Part shown: in pieces, positions 7,227 through 16,434 of the stretch
How positions within the stretch are numbered: the stretch's first letter is position 1
Layout: every line of letters starts with the position of its first letter
DNA from: an uncultured Saprospiraceae bacterium
Lineage (GTDB): Bacteria; Bacteroidota; Bacteroidia; Chitinophagales; Saprospiraceae
Assembly: GCA_938015415.1 (NCBI GenBank)
Contig: CALLPK010000028.1
Location: 1 to 32,632 of the forward strand
DNA: 32,632 bases
Direction of reading: 5' to 3'
Notes under the pieces: model-generated
Told to the model about the DNA's origin: nothing
Databases searched by the model: none
What the model saw: only the letters and a program-made list of their open reading frames with translations
Made by a program: the position numbers and the translations under genes

Positions 7227-9557
7227 ATGAAAAAACACTACCTCTATATTATTACCTTATTTTTCTTTTCGAATTTCTTTGCGCAGGAGCCGCCAGAGGA
7301 ATTGCTTTCTTTTGATCGGTTGGGACAAAGTGATATCAAGATTCATGCTACCGGAGAAATCGATCAGCGTGTGCTGTCCGCCAGTCGAACGTTGCAATCC
7401 ATAGATGAGCTTCCTTTCACTATCTACGTAGTGACTCGGGAAGAGATATTTAAAAATAATTATACGACATTAGTTGATGTTCTGAAGACGATTCCAGGCA
7501 TCAGAGTTTCCCAACCAGGATCAGCCCTCGAAGGAGAAACTTTCGTGATGCGGGGATTATTGGGAAATGGCTATACCAAAATTTTGATAAATGACCTTCC
7601 TGTCAAACCTTTCGTGGTGAGTGGAATGCCCATCGGTGCCCAACTGCCCATCAAGGAGGCAGAAAGGATCGAGATTATTTTTGGACCGGGAGCGTCTATT
7701 TACGGAGCGGATGCTTCGGCGGGTGTTATCAATATTATCACTTCGCAGACGGAACGCCCTATTTACGCACAAGCGGATTTGAGTATCGGTAACAATCAGT
7801 ATAACCACCTCAGTGTTATGTTTGGTGGGAAAATTGGTAAAGGTAAAAGGGTATTAAAATTTTCGATGTACGGAAGTACCACGGAATTTGATAAATGGCG
7901 GGTAGACTTGGATGCATTCGACTTGTACAACCCTCTGAATTATAGTGGCGTAGAGGATACCAGTTTTTTACGAAACCCTAACTATAGTGGAAGCGCCAAC
8001 GAAATTGTAATTGGAGATTTACCACACCTCAGCAAATCATTGGGTGTACAACTAAAATACCGATCACTAAATTTCTCTTTTAGTAAGATGTATCGAAGAG
8101 ATCACAGTTCAATTGGATTAAATCCATTAGCAGTGTCTTATGCGGATCCTTCTACCTTTACTGGAGAAACCATCAATACTGTTAACATTGGATTTAATCG
8201 CCGAAAACCAAAATGGGGGATGAATACCAATATTAATTATATCGGCCACCGAACGGATAATAATTCCTCTACGATTTATGTAGATAATTCTTTATCCAGA
8301 GTATTGAAATTTTATGTAAATACATTATTAGAGCCTTTTCCGGAAATTAGAGATTCTATTAATAATAATAATTTTAATCGGTTTTTTTCTGGACGACGGT
8401 ACCAGTATGCTGCTTCGGATGATTTACGGTTAGAACAACTCTTTAATTTCAAACCTATAAAAAATGTGGAGGCTATTGTCGGAGTTAATCTCGCCGGAAG
8501 TTTTTATCAGCCCCAAATTAATTTTCTACAAAATCCCAATTCCAGGGATCAGGTCATTACAACGGATACTTCCATTATTTTCTTGGGTGGGCCTATTTTT
8601 GTGGACAATAATTTTATTGGTAGCTGGGGCCTGTTTTCTCAACTATATTTATCCTTAAAACGATTAAACGTAATTGCGGGCATCAGGTACGATACTTTCT
8701 CTGAGCTTAGTCCTTTCGATGCTGAAGGAATCAAAACCATCAATCCCAGGGTAGCAGTACTGTATAAAATAAACGAAAAAACAAGCTTTTACGGAGCGGT
8801 CGCCACGGCTTTCCGATTACCTTCTCCCTTTTACGGGGCTAACACTTTTTTAGTTAGAGAAACAAATTTTACGGATTTTGAGACCAATCCTTTAGAGGTA
8901 CGACCAGAAAGAACCAGGAGTGCAGATTTAGGATTGCGCTACCAGATAAATAAAAACATCAGAACAGATTTTAATGTGTTTTTGAATCAAACCAATAATT
9001 TTATTTCCCCATTTTTTGATATTAATTCTTCTAATCCACAAAATATTGAAGCGCTGATCGGCTATGCCAATGATGACCTTTCCGAAATTCTTCTGTACGG
9101 AGGTCAGGCAACCATTAAATGGGATAATCTATGGTCTTATTGGAATCTGGACGTAGCCATGAGCCTTAATTTTAGCAGAGGAAGAGAAATATTACCTTTC
9201 GGCGGAGGAGAACTGAACAAGGTTAGGATGCAGCCGGATTTTTCTGGTCAGCTACAGGCTTCCTTTGAGCTGTTTGATCGTTTTTATGTACATCTAAATT
9301 GCATTTTTGCGGATGACTGGAACAATCGAAATTATACGGATGTGAATACCCGTCAATTTACCAGTTTTGGCTATTTTAGCATGGATGCGATGGGACGATT
9401 GCAACTCAGTTCAAGTTTTAATGCCTTTATAAAAGTGAAAAATATTTTCAACGCCTATTATGGTGGGATTGGGGCAACGGGAACTTTTGATGATCTCCTT
9501 TATAATCCACAGGAGGCGACGACTATCCGACTTGGTATGAGTTATCGGATGCAGTAA
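7227..9557 (+). CDS. TonB-dependent outer-membrane receptor
   Basis: The protein has 776 residues with a signal peptide ending FFAQ. Residues about 45-165 form the plug (SIDELPFTIYVVTREEI, LVDVLKTIPGIRV, FVMRGLLGNGYTKILIND, RIEIIFGPGASIYGADA, GVINIIT). The rest is a 22-strand-type barrel with typical landmarks: RLPSPFYGANTF, VRPERTRSADLGLRY, and the late strand VKNIFNAYYGG. There is no N-terminal carboxypeptidase-like domain, so it is not of SusC type and resembles classical siderophore, cobalamin or small-molecule receptors. The substrate is unknown. It lies 11 bp after the Rof-like gene and 9 bp before the adenylate cyclase, so uptake and cAMP signalling may be linked. Confidence 0.9.
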   Translation: MKKHYLYIITLFFFSNFFAQEPPEELLSFDRLGQSDIKIHATGEIDQRVLSASRTLQSIDELPFTIYVVTREEIFKNNYTTLVDVLKTIPGIRVSQPGSALEGETFVMRGLLGNGYTKILINDLPVKPFVVSGMPIGAQLPIKEAERIEIIFGPGASIYGADASAGVINIITSQTERPIYAQADLSIGNNQYNHLSVMFGGKIGKGKRVLKFSMYGSTTEFDKWRVDLDAFDLYNPLNYSGVEDTSFLRNPNYSGSANEIVIGDLPHLSKSLGVQLKYRSLNFSFSKMYRRDHSSIGLNPLAVSYADPSTFTGETINTVNIGFNRRKPKWGMNTNINYIGHRTDNNSSTIYVDNSLSRVLKFYVNTLLEPFPEIRDSINNNNFNRFFSGRRYQYAASDDLRLEQLFNFKPIKNVEAIVGVNLAGSFYQPQINFLQNPNSRDQVITTDTSIIFLGGPIFVDNNFIGSWGLFSQLYLSLKRLNVIAGIRYDTFSELSPFDAEGIKTINPRVAVLYKINEKTSFYGAVATAFRLPSPFYGANTFLVRETNFTDFETNPLEVRPERTRSADLGLRYQINKNIRTDFNVFLNQTNNFISPFFDINSSNPQNIEALIGYANDDLSEILLYGGQATIKWDNLWSYWNLDVAMSLNFSRGREILPFGGGELNKVRMQPDFSGQLQASFELFDRFYVHLNCIFADDWNNRNYTDVNTRQFTSFGYFSMDAMGRLQLSSSFNAFIKVKNIFNAYYGGIGATGTFDDLLYNPQEATTIRLGMSYRMQ

Positions 9558-9566
9558 ATAAACATT

Positions 9567-12041
9567 TTGAAGAAACGTACTAGATTTATTTTACTTTTTG
9601 TTTTTTGCTTTCTTGTCCGTTTTGCTACGGCGCAGGAAGATGGGTTTAGTTTGTCAGAAAGTACGGCTGTTTTTGAATTGTTAGATCAGTCGAGAAAAAT
9701 TGATGACCCGGACTCCGTGCGGGTGATTTTGAAAAATGCCTACAATATTGCTAATTCTATCAATGACAACTGGGCGATCCAGCGTACCCTGGCCGAGTTG
9801 TCTTATTTTGAAAAAAAGGAGGGTAATTTGCCTACTGCTTTGCGATATGCATTGCAGGTCATCCGGGAAGGTAGAAGAGATGAGGAGGAAAATCAAATGA
9901 TGCATTATGAGATGATGATTCAGATGGGCGATATTTATCAGGCGGAAAACCTCTACGAGCAGGCGAAGACTTATTACCAGCAAGCAGTGGAAATTATCGG
10001 AGATGATTTTGAGCTCTCCGAAGGTACCGGTCTCTATAAAAAAATTGGTGAAAATTATTTCCTGGCGGGACAACCAGATAGTGCCATGTTGTATTTTGGA
10101 GCGCTGGAAAATTTATTTTTAGATAAAAAGAATGACGAAGCACTGGTACAACTTTACCAGCAGATTGTTTCGCTTTGTAAAAATGATAATCTCCGGAATA
10201 AAGCGCTTGCTTATAACGAAAAAATAAAAAAAATCCTTGAAAGGGAAAACGATCCCGTTTTAATGGCTACGATTTTTAATAACATTGGCTATACCAATAG
10301 TATGCTAGGTAACCATGAAGAAGCACTGGAATATTTTAGGCAAACCGAGGTGCTGTGCGAAAAAGAAGCTTACGTGGATCAGTCAGCATTAATGACTAAT
10401 TTGGGGATTACCTACCACAACTTAAAACGTTCTAACAAAGCTATTGATTACTTGCGTCAAGCGGAAAAAATACTTCGCAAAAATAAAGACCCCAATCAGG
10501 AAATGGCCAGCCTGGTCTATACGCTGGCGGTTATTTATTTTAATGGAAATGATATTTATAATGCCAAGTTGTCGATTGAGGAAGCACAAAAAATTGCGAC
10601 CAAAAACAATAACCAAAAGCTACTGACGGATATTTACGCAACGGCTGGAAATATTGACGAAAAATTATACGAGTACGAGTCTGCTCTTGACTTTTACCAA
10701 CGTCACCTTACCCTCCGTGATTCTTTTTTGCTCGAAGATCGTAAACGTCAACAGGACTTACTCCAACAGCAATTTTTACTTAATCGTTCAGAAAAAGAAA
10801 TGCGACTGATGATGGTACAACAGGATATTCAAAAGTTGATGATCAGTCAGCTTAACCTGGAAAAAGACAAAATTTCTCTGGAGTCCGAAAAGCTACAACT
10901 AGAAAACAAAACTAAAGAGAGTGAACTAATTCGTCTACAGCAGGAGCGCGCACTTCAGGAGGGAGAAATGAGAAATAAAGCCTTAGAAGCAGAACGCACG
11001 GAACAAACTTTACGGCTCACTGCACAACGACTGGAAACGGAACGGCAGGAGCGCGCGCTGGGTGAACTACGTCAAAAAGAAGAAATGGATCGACTCCAAC
11101 AACAAAATCTGGCCAAAGAAAATGATGTACTGAAAAAAGTTAAAGATTTACTGACCAAAGATAAAAACCTATTGACCCAGCAGCAAGAACTTGATCGTTT
11201 AAATCTCGAAAAAAGACAGGCAGAACTAGAGAGTATTTACGTATTGTCCGGCATCGGTTTTCTTATTTTGTTGATGATCCTCGCGGGACTTTTTTATTTT
11301 CGTAGTGCCAATTTAAAGCTTGCACAACAAAACGAACAAATCGAAAATCAAAAAATTGAAATCGAACATAGTCACCAGCAAGTGGAAGAGGAACGACAAA
11401 AGGCAGAAGAAATTTTATTAAACATTTTGCCCGCAGAAACCGCTCGTGAACTCAAAGAAACCGGCGTGGCGACGCCCCGAAATTATGAAATGGTATCCGT
11501 ACTTTTTTCTGATTTTAGTGCGTTTACTTCGGCGGCGGAAGAGATGGAACCGGACGAATTAATTGAAGAACTCAATATCTGTTTTATGAAATTTGATGAA
11601 ATCATGGAGCAGAATAATATGGAGAAAATAAAAACGATCGGTGATTCCTACATGTGTGCCGGAGGAATTCCTGCGGCCAACAAAACGAATCCGTTGGATG
11701 CGGTAAACGCTGCGGTAGCTATGCAGGAATATATTGACGCACGTCGCAAATCGAGAGAAAGAGAGGGAAGAAAATACTGGGGAATGCGGATCGGAATCCA
11801 TACCGGAAAAGTTATCGCAGGAGTGGTTGGTAAAAAGAAATTTGCCTACGATATTTGGGGAGATACCGTTAATCTGGCTAGTCGAATGGAAAGCAGTGGT
11901 GAAGATGGACGCATCAATATCTCGGATGCAACTTATAAGCACGTAAAAAATATTTATAAGTGTCAGTACCGGGGAGGTATCGTGGCTAAAAATAAAGGAT
12001 CAGTAGATATGTATTTTGTGGAAAATAAATTAAAGGCCTAA
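9567..12041 (+). CDS. TPR-coiled-coil-TM class III adenylate cyclase
   Basis: The protein has 824 residues. TTG 9567 is the only start that keeps the signal peptide (MKKRTRFILLFVFCFLVRFATAQ). A TPR array (about 40-385; e.g. NNIGYTNSMLGNHEEALEYF) is followed by a long Gln/Glu/Arg-rich coiled coil (390-555), one TM helix (about 558-577) and a class III cyclase domain (about 625-815). Both metal Asp residues are present (FSDFSAF near 646, GDSY near 691). The base-selecting Lys in EKIKTIGDS and Asp in YDIWGD specify ATP. The Asn and Arg in NLASRMES complete the active site. The sensor part would be periplasmic and the catalytic part cytoplasmic. Its stop overlaps the stop of the convergent DUF885 gene by 3-4 bp. 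Confidence 0.9.
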   Translation: MKKRTRFILLFVFCFLVRFATAQEDGFSLSESTAVFELLDQSRKIDDPDSVRVILKNAYNIANSINDNWAIQRTLAELSYFEKKEGNLPTALRYALQVIREGRRDEEENQMMHYEMMIQMGDIYQAENLYEQAKTYYQQAVEIIGDDFELSEGTGLYKKIGENYFLAGQPDSAMLYFGALENLFLDKKNDEALVQLYQQIVSLCKNDNLRNKALAYNEKIKKILERENDPVLMATIFNNIGYTNSMLGNHEEALEYFRQTEVLCEKEAYVDQSALMTNLGITYHNLKRSNKAIDYLRQAEKILRKNKDPNQEMASLVYTLAVIYFNGNDIYNAKLSIEEAQKIATKNNNQKLLTDIYATAGNIDEKLYEYESALDFYQRHLTLRDSFLLEDRKRQQDLLQQQFLLNRSEKEMRLMMVQQDIQKLMISQLNLEKDKISLESEKLQLENKTKESELIRLQQERALQEGEMRNKALEAERTEQTLRLTAQRLETERQERALGELRQKEEMDRLQQQNLAKENDVLKKVKDLLTKDKNLLTQQQELDRLNLEKRQAELESIYVLSGIGFLILLMILAGLFYFRSANLKLAQQNEQIENQKIEIEHSHQQVEEERQKAEEILLNILPAETARELKETGVATPRNYEMVSVLFSDFSAFTSAAEEMEPDELIEELNICFMKFDEIMEQNNMEKIKTIGDSYMCAGGIPAANKTNPLDAVNAAVAMQEYIDARRKSREREGRKYWGMRIGIHTGKVIAGVVGKKKFAYDIWGDTVNLASRMESSGEDGRINISDATYKHVKNIYKCQYRGGIVAKNKGSVDMYFVENKLKA

Positions 12042-13324
12042 AATATCGCTCCGCGTGATAAAATATCCTGATGGAAATTTTTCAGATTAAAACCTCCTTT
12101 TAATTTTGCTGCTCTACGTCTTTCCAGTATTCTGGCCGCACCATACTTATAGGTGATCACTTGAACGGGCCAGCGTCGCATTCGGTCGATTTCGCGCATG
12201 GCAATGTCTTCCTGATTGTTAATATTGGTTTTCCAAAATGCCAGGGCTTTTTCATCGCTCCATCCCTGATAATTCAATCCTACGTCCAAAACAACCCGTA
12301 CAGATCGGACCAGATTCCATTCGTGTTTTCCCATCAGATCGTATAAGGTACGGTATAATCCCATTTCTTCTCCCAATTCTTCTACGTAAGCTGCCCAACC
12401 TTCTAAATAAACACTCTGTGGTAGAATTTGATAAAAAGCAGGAACCGAGTCTTTATATAATTTCTGAATCTGAATTTGATAATGATGACCAGGCATAGCT
12501 TCGTGCAGATAGAGTAAATCGACGAGTCTTTTATTGAATGGTTGTTCAAAAATATTATAATAAAAAGTTTTCGTTTCAGAACTATAATAAGCGGGTACCT
12601 GGCTTAATTCGAGATTATTTCCACGCTCAATATTAGGTGGACTGACGGTGGTGTTTTTAAAACAAACACCTAAATTTTTTTTCACAATCTCTTGTCTTGC
12701 TTCAAATAGACGTTGTATTTTTCGCTTATTTCTCTCTTTAAATAACGGTTCGTTTAGATGCTCATAAAAAGCGATGGTATCATTTCTGAATCCCAAATCT
12801 CTTTGTAATTTTTGAATATCTCGTTGCACGGATTTTATTTCTTCCATCCCAAACTCAATGACCGCTGCTGGTTCTAGATCTGCCATCAGCCAGCGTTTGA
12901 GATAATATCTATACCAGGCTTTACCATTAGGGACAAAGTAAATCCCTTCCTCGCTGATCGGTCGGTCTTGATGGTTAGACTGATGGTTTCGTGTGAGCTG
13001 AATCCGTTCTAGTTGTAACGAAACCTCAAAGGACAAGAGTTCAAAATCCTGTAGTAAATTCTCTGGTAAATATTCTGCGTCAATCTCGGCCAGTTCTTTT
13101 TGGTATTGTTGAAAAAAAACTTCTTGCTGGTCTAGCATATCTGGTGATGCTAGATTATTTTTTAAATTAACTTGATAGGAAAGTTCTAACGGTGGAATAC
13201 CAAGTGTGTCATACCCTTGCGCGTAATTGATCATTAAATTTTTAGTGGCTTCCACCACTTTGTCATCCGTAGATTGGCATCCATAGATAAAAATCAAAAT
13301 TAAAATATATAGTCCTCGTTTCAT
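12038..13324 (-). CDS. DUF885 family lipoprotein, putative metallopeptidase
   Basis: The protein has 428 residues. A short hydrophobic N-terminus ends in a likely lipobox (IYGC, Cys16). The C-terminal half has the DUF885 hallmark LHEAMPGHHYQ near residue 273, an HExxxGHH-type metal-binding motif. EGWAAYVEELGEEMGLY supplies the downstream Glu-rich helix, and RYRVVLD- and YKYGAARI-like elements follow. DUF885 proteins are generally regarded as zinc peptidases of unknown substrate. This one is shorter than many members (550-600 residues) but has the full C-terminal core. It is 8 bp downstream of the Xaa-Pro aminopeptidase gene, so a joint role in peptide degradation is likely. Confidence 0.85.
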   Translation of the reverse strand: MKRGLYILILIFIYGCQSTDDKVVEATKNLMINYAQGYDTLGIPPLELSYQVNLKNNLASPDMLDQQEVFFQQYQKELAEIDAEYLPENLLQDFELLSFEVSLQLERIQLTRNHQSNHQDRPISEEGIYFVPNGKAWYRYYLKRWLMADLEPAAVIEFGMEEIKSVQRDIQKLQRDLGFRNDTIAFYEHLNEPLFKERNKRKIQRLFEARQEIVKKNLGVCFKNTTVSPPNIERGNNLELSQVPAYYSSETKTFYYNIFEQPFNKRLVDLLYLHEAMPGHHYQIQIQKLYKDSVPAFYQILPQSVYLEGWAAYVEELGEEMGLYRTLYDLMGKHEWNLVRSVRVVLDVGLNYQGWSDEKALAFWKTNINNQEDIAMREIDRMRRWPVQVITYKYGAARILERRRAAKLKGGFNLKNFHQDILSRGAIF

Positions 13325-13332
13325 ATTGTTCT

Positions 13333-14721
13333 TCAGGATTTCATAACCCTTTCAATTTCCGCAATCGTTTTTGGAATAGGATCGCCGAGCAGTTGGTATC
13401 CCTTTGCGGTAATCACTACATTATCTTCTATTCTGATCCCGCCAAAATCACGGTATTCATTCACCTTTTTATAATTAAGATAGTCCAAAAATTTACCTTC
13501 TTTTTCCCACTGGTCCATCAATTCTGGAATAAAATAAATACCCGGCTCTACGGTAATTGCATAACCTTTTTTTAATTTTTTTCCCAACCGCAAATAAGCC
13601 AACCCAAACTGATCACTGCGCGTCACCGTTTCATCGTATCCTACCATATCTTCTCCCATATCTTCCATATCGTGAACATCCAGTCCAATCAGGTGCCCAA
13701 GTCCATGTGGAAAAAATAGGGCGTGCGCACCAGCAGTCACCGCGGCACCGGTATCCCCTTTCATTAATCCTAATTTTTTCAAACCTTCCACTTTTACCCT
13801 TGCGGCTAACAAATGCATGGATCGGTAACTAACATCTGGCTTTAATGCATCGAGTACGGCAAGTTGCGCGTCCAGCACAATCTGATAAATTTCTTTTTGT
13901 TTTTTTGAAAATTTTCGGGACACAGGAAAAGTACGCGTAATATCTCCGGCGTAATGCAAAGGAGATTCTGCCCCCATATCTGCCAGAATTAGTTGTCCCT
14001 TTTTGAGTTGTTGATCGTGGTGGTGATTATGCAAAGTCTGACCATTAACGGTCAAGATGATCCCATAAGCGGGATGACTATTTTTTTTAAGCGCTTCTCC
14101 CTGCGCCGCTGCTACCAGATCCGACTCGTACAATCCGGCACGAGTCGCACGCATAGCCGCCAGGTGCATGGCGGCGCTGAGGTTGACTGCTTCGTGCATC
14201 TCCTTGATTTCTTCTGATCGTTTAATGGATCGTTGCTCGGCAATGGCAGTGACTAAAGCGGGTGAATAATCCCGTTCGATTGCGCCCATCGGCTTGTTGA
14301 GCCATTCGTGAATTTTGATCTTATTAGCGGCGCGATACGGTGGTAGATAATGAACCCGCCGGTTAATGGGGTTAATGGCATGTAGATATTTGGTAAGCTC
14401 TGCTTTGGTTTTTACTTCAGTAACACCTACTTTTTTTGCGAGCGATCGGATCGTCGGTTGTGGCCCCGTCCAGACCACATCGTCCAATGTAAGTTCGTCA
14501 CCATAAATAATTGTTCGACCTTCTTCGGGATCAATTGTGGCTACGAGTCCGGGTTGGTCCAATCCAAAATAATAAAGAAAACTACTGTCCTGTCGAAAGT
14601 GGTAAGGATTACCTTTATAATTCATTGGGCTGTAGCCATTTCCTAAAAACAGGAGGACACCTGTATTTATTTTTTTGGTCAGTGCAGCCCGGCGACTGCG
14701 GTAAATCTTGGCAGAAAACAT
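13333..14721 (-). CDS. Xaa-Pro aminopeptidase (M24B)
   Basis: The protein has 462 residues starting at ATG 14721 (MFSAKIYRSRRAAL). It has an N-terminal aminopeptidase P domain (about 1-170; FRQDSSFLYYFGLDQPG) and a pita-bread M24 domain (about 175-450). All five metal ligands can be seen: Asp in ILADMGAESP (near 249), Asp in YAGDITRTF (near 260), His in HGLGHLIGLDVHD (near 339), Glu in VEPGIYF (near 392) and Glu in GIRIEDN (near 428). There is no signal peptide, so it is cytoplasmic. It removes N-terminal residues preceding proline. It is transcribed together with the DUF885 gene (8-bp gap). Confidence 0.92.
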   Translation of the reverse strand: MFSAKIYRSRRAALTKKINTGVLLFLGNGYSPMNYKGNPYHFRQDSSFLYYFGLDQPGLVATIDPEEGRTIIYGDELTLDDVVWTGPQPTIRSLAKKVGVTEVKTKAELTKYLHAINPINRRVHYLPPYRAANKIKIHEWLNKPMGAIERDYSPALVTAIAEQRSIKRSEEIKEMHEAVNLSAAMHLAAMRATRAGLYESDLVAAAQGEALKKNSHPAYGIILTVNGQTLHNHHHDQQLKKGQLILADMGAESPLHYAGDITRTFPVSRKFSKKQKEIYQIVLDAQLAVLDALKPDVSYRSMHLLAARVKVEGLKKLGLMKGDTGAAVTAGAHALFFPHGLGHLIGLDVHDMEDMGEDMVGYDETVTRSDQFGLAYLRLGKKLKKGYAITVEPGIYFIPELMDQWEKEGKFLDYLNYKKVNEYRDFGGIRIEDNVVITAKGYQLLGDPIPKTIAEIERVMKS

Positions 14722-14803
14722 AGGAGTTTGTTTATATCCACAACTTCAATATTGTGGATGGGTTACACCGCCAAGATAAACAAACTTCTTTTATCAGAAG
14801 GTC

Positions 14804-15724
14804 TTACTGTCGTGGAATTTTTACCTGATAAGTTCTGCCAGAACTATTGGGTAGGCTACTACCTAATAACCAGGGATTTAATAATTTAATCATTCGGTAA
14901 GTTGTGCCGTTTTGAATCGCAAAATCTCCAAGATTAGGAATCGTTTTGGTAACGGTGGTCGTGACGTAATCAAAAGGGGCATATTTATCTTCTGGATTTA
15001 CGTAAAAACCAAATTGCTCGGGATGAGACATAATTTCTTTGATCGCTACGATTCTCAATATATATTTCATGGTTTCCTGGCTGAGATTCATGTCGTAGTA
15101 ACTCTTTGTGCGTTGGACAGCAACTTCTTTTCGAAGACGTGTATTCCCCATATTATAGGCGGCGGCAGCCATCGTCCAGGATCCAAACTCGTTTTTATCT
15201 TTTATTAATTTTTTACAGGCGGCTTCCGTTGCCTTTTCCAGATGATAGCGTTCGTCGATGCCAGTGTTAATTTCCAATCCGGCGGCTTTGCCGGTAGGTT
15301 TCATAAATTGCCAGATGCCTTTAGCGCCCGAAGGAGAGGTGGCATTGCGTAAATCACTTTCGGCAACGGCCAAATATTTCATATCATCAGGTACGCCATA
15401 CTTTGCCAGAATCGGCTCAATAACCGGAAAAAACCGGTTGGCTTTTTTAAGATTTAAAACAGTATTAGAATGATAATAAGCATTCCGTAATAACTCTTGA
15501 TCCAACCTTTCCCGAACATCAAAATTTTCGTAGGTAGGCAATACTTCACCTCCAAAGTCAAAAGTCTTATTGAGTGAGATGGCTTTGATGATCTGTGGCA
15601 GATTCGCAGCTGCCGGAGTAGTCGCTTCGGTGGTTTGACGATCATCTTCGGTATAGAAAGAGACAAAAATGGCAAAGGTCAAGAAGGTAGCCACCACGAT
15701 GGAGTAGATAGAAATAGGTTTCAT
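14804..15724 (-). CDS. Lytic transglycosylase (SLT family, MltD-like)
   Basis: The protein has 306 residues from ATG 15724 (MKPISIYSIVV). A TTG 54 bp upstream would put a polar stretch before the signal anchor and is rejected. After the N-terminal hydrophobic segment comes the family-1 SLT domain: KYGVPDDMKYLAVAESDLRN, with the catalytic Glu near residue 121, then SPSGAKGIWQFMKPTG and AAAAYNMGNTRL. The C-terminal part (TVTKTIPNLGDFAIQNGTTY, LNPWL) resembles a degenerate LysM-like module. It cleaves peptidoglycan glycan strands to anhydromuropeptides in the periplasm. The 82-bp gap downstream and the AT-rich 120-bp gap upstream suggest its own promoter. Confidence 0.9.
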   Translation of the reverse strand: MKPISIYSIVVATFLTFAIFVSFYTEDDRQTTEATTPAAANLPQIIKAISLNKTFDFGGEVLPTYENFDVRERLDQELLRNAYYHSNTVLNLKKANRFFPVIEPILAKYGVPDDMKYLAVAESDLRNATSPSGAKGIWQFMKPTGKAAGLEINTGIDERYHLEKATEAACKKLIKDKNEFGSWTMAAAAYNMGNTRLRKEVAVQRTKSYYDMNLSQETMKYILRIVAIKEIMSHPEQFGFYVNPEDKYAPFDYVTTTVTKTIPNLGDFAIQNGTTYRMIKLLNPWLLGSSLPNSSGRTYQVKIPRQ

Positions 15725-15848
15725 AATTAATAGTACTAATTTATTAGTTATACTGGTTTTACCGGTTAATTGATTCAATTTAGTCTACTAGTTAACGATT
15801 AAAACCAATTAACTAATATAACTAATCCATTAATATAAACAATTAAAC

Positions 15849-16373
15849 TTAACTAAGTTTTCGGGGACGTTTAAAGATAGGAACAGTTGAGCAAGGTTCG
15901 CCGTACATAATACTTTGAGCATACGGTTGGAGCAAACGAGTTAGTTCTACGTAGGCGCTCACCGGAACGGGCTTATTACTACAGCCTTTAATGACAATTC
16001 GTTTCGCTTCGTACTGTGCTCCGTCAAAATTTGCCAAAGCATTATAAAAAGCTTGCTGATAAAAGGAGGTCGCCTCCCCATTAAAAATGGAGGTCGCATA
16101 CGGGGTAGCGTAAGCAGTTACCAGCATAAACGCCCAGACCGGAACAATCGCATCTGTAGAGCAATAAACGAGTAAATGTTTGCCCTCGTATTGTTTCCAG
16201 TTGTGTGCCTTGAGGGTGGCTCGAAAGTCCTTTTCTTTGAGCATTAACTCCATGTACAGATAATCCTTTATATCAAAAATTACAACTTCTTCCGTCGGGA
16301 AAAAGTCTTCCAGGTTGATCGTAATCAGCCCACTGGCCGCTACGCGATTTACTAAAGGTTTATTATTTTCCAT
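15849..16373 (-). CDS. DUF2480 family protein
   Basis: The protein has 174 residues. The start PLVNRVAASGLITINLEDF, the middle FDIKDYLYMELMLKEKDFR, and the C-terminal IKGCSNKPVPVSAYVELTRLLQPYAQSIMYGEPCSTVPIFKR are all signatures of DUF2480, a soluble protein conserved across Bacteroidota. The function is unknown. There are conserved Cys residues in VYCSTDAIVP, KGCSN and EPCS, which could be metal- or redox-active (inference). There is no signal peptide. It lies 61 bp downstream of scpB. Confidence 0.88.
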   Translation of the reverse strand: MENNKPLVNRVAASGLITINLEDFFPTEEVVIFDIKDYLYMELMLKEKDFRATLKAHNWKQYEGKHLLVYCSTDAIVPVWAFMLVTAYATPYATSIFNGEATSFYQQAFYNALANFDGAQYEAKRIVIKGCSNKPVPVSAYVELTRLLQPYAQSIMYGEPCSTVPIFKRPRKLS

Positions 16374-16434
16374 GTTTATTAAAACTTATGGCGTTAATTA
16401 ATGCTCCGGCACCAAGATGGAGAGAAGCCAATTG

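Noticed and set aside
11559-11942. 127-codon frame antisense to the cyclase catalytic domain
   Set aside because: The sense strand encodes an intact, motif-complete cyclase domain; the antisense protein shows no domain.
15725-15848. AT-rich partly repeated stretch upstream of the lytic transglycosylase
   Set aside because: TGGTTTTA/TAAAACCA and several AACTAAT-like words are present, but the arms are short and no clear repeat unit could be defined.
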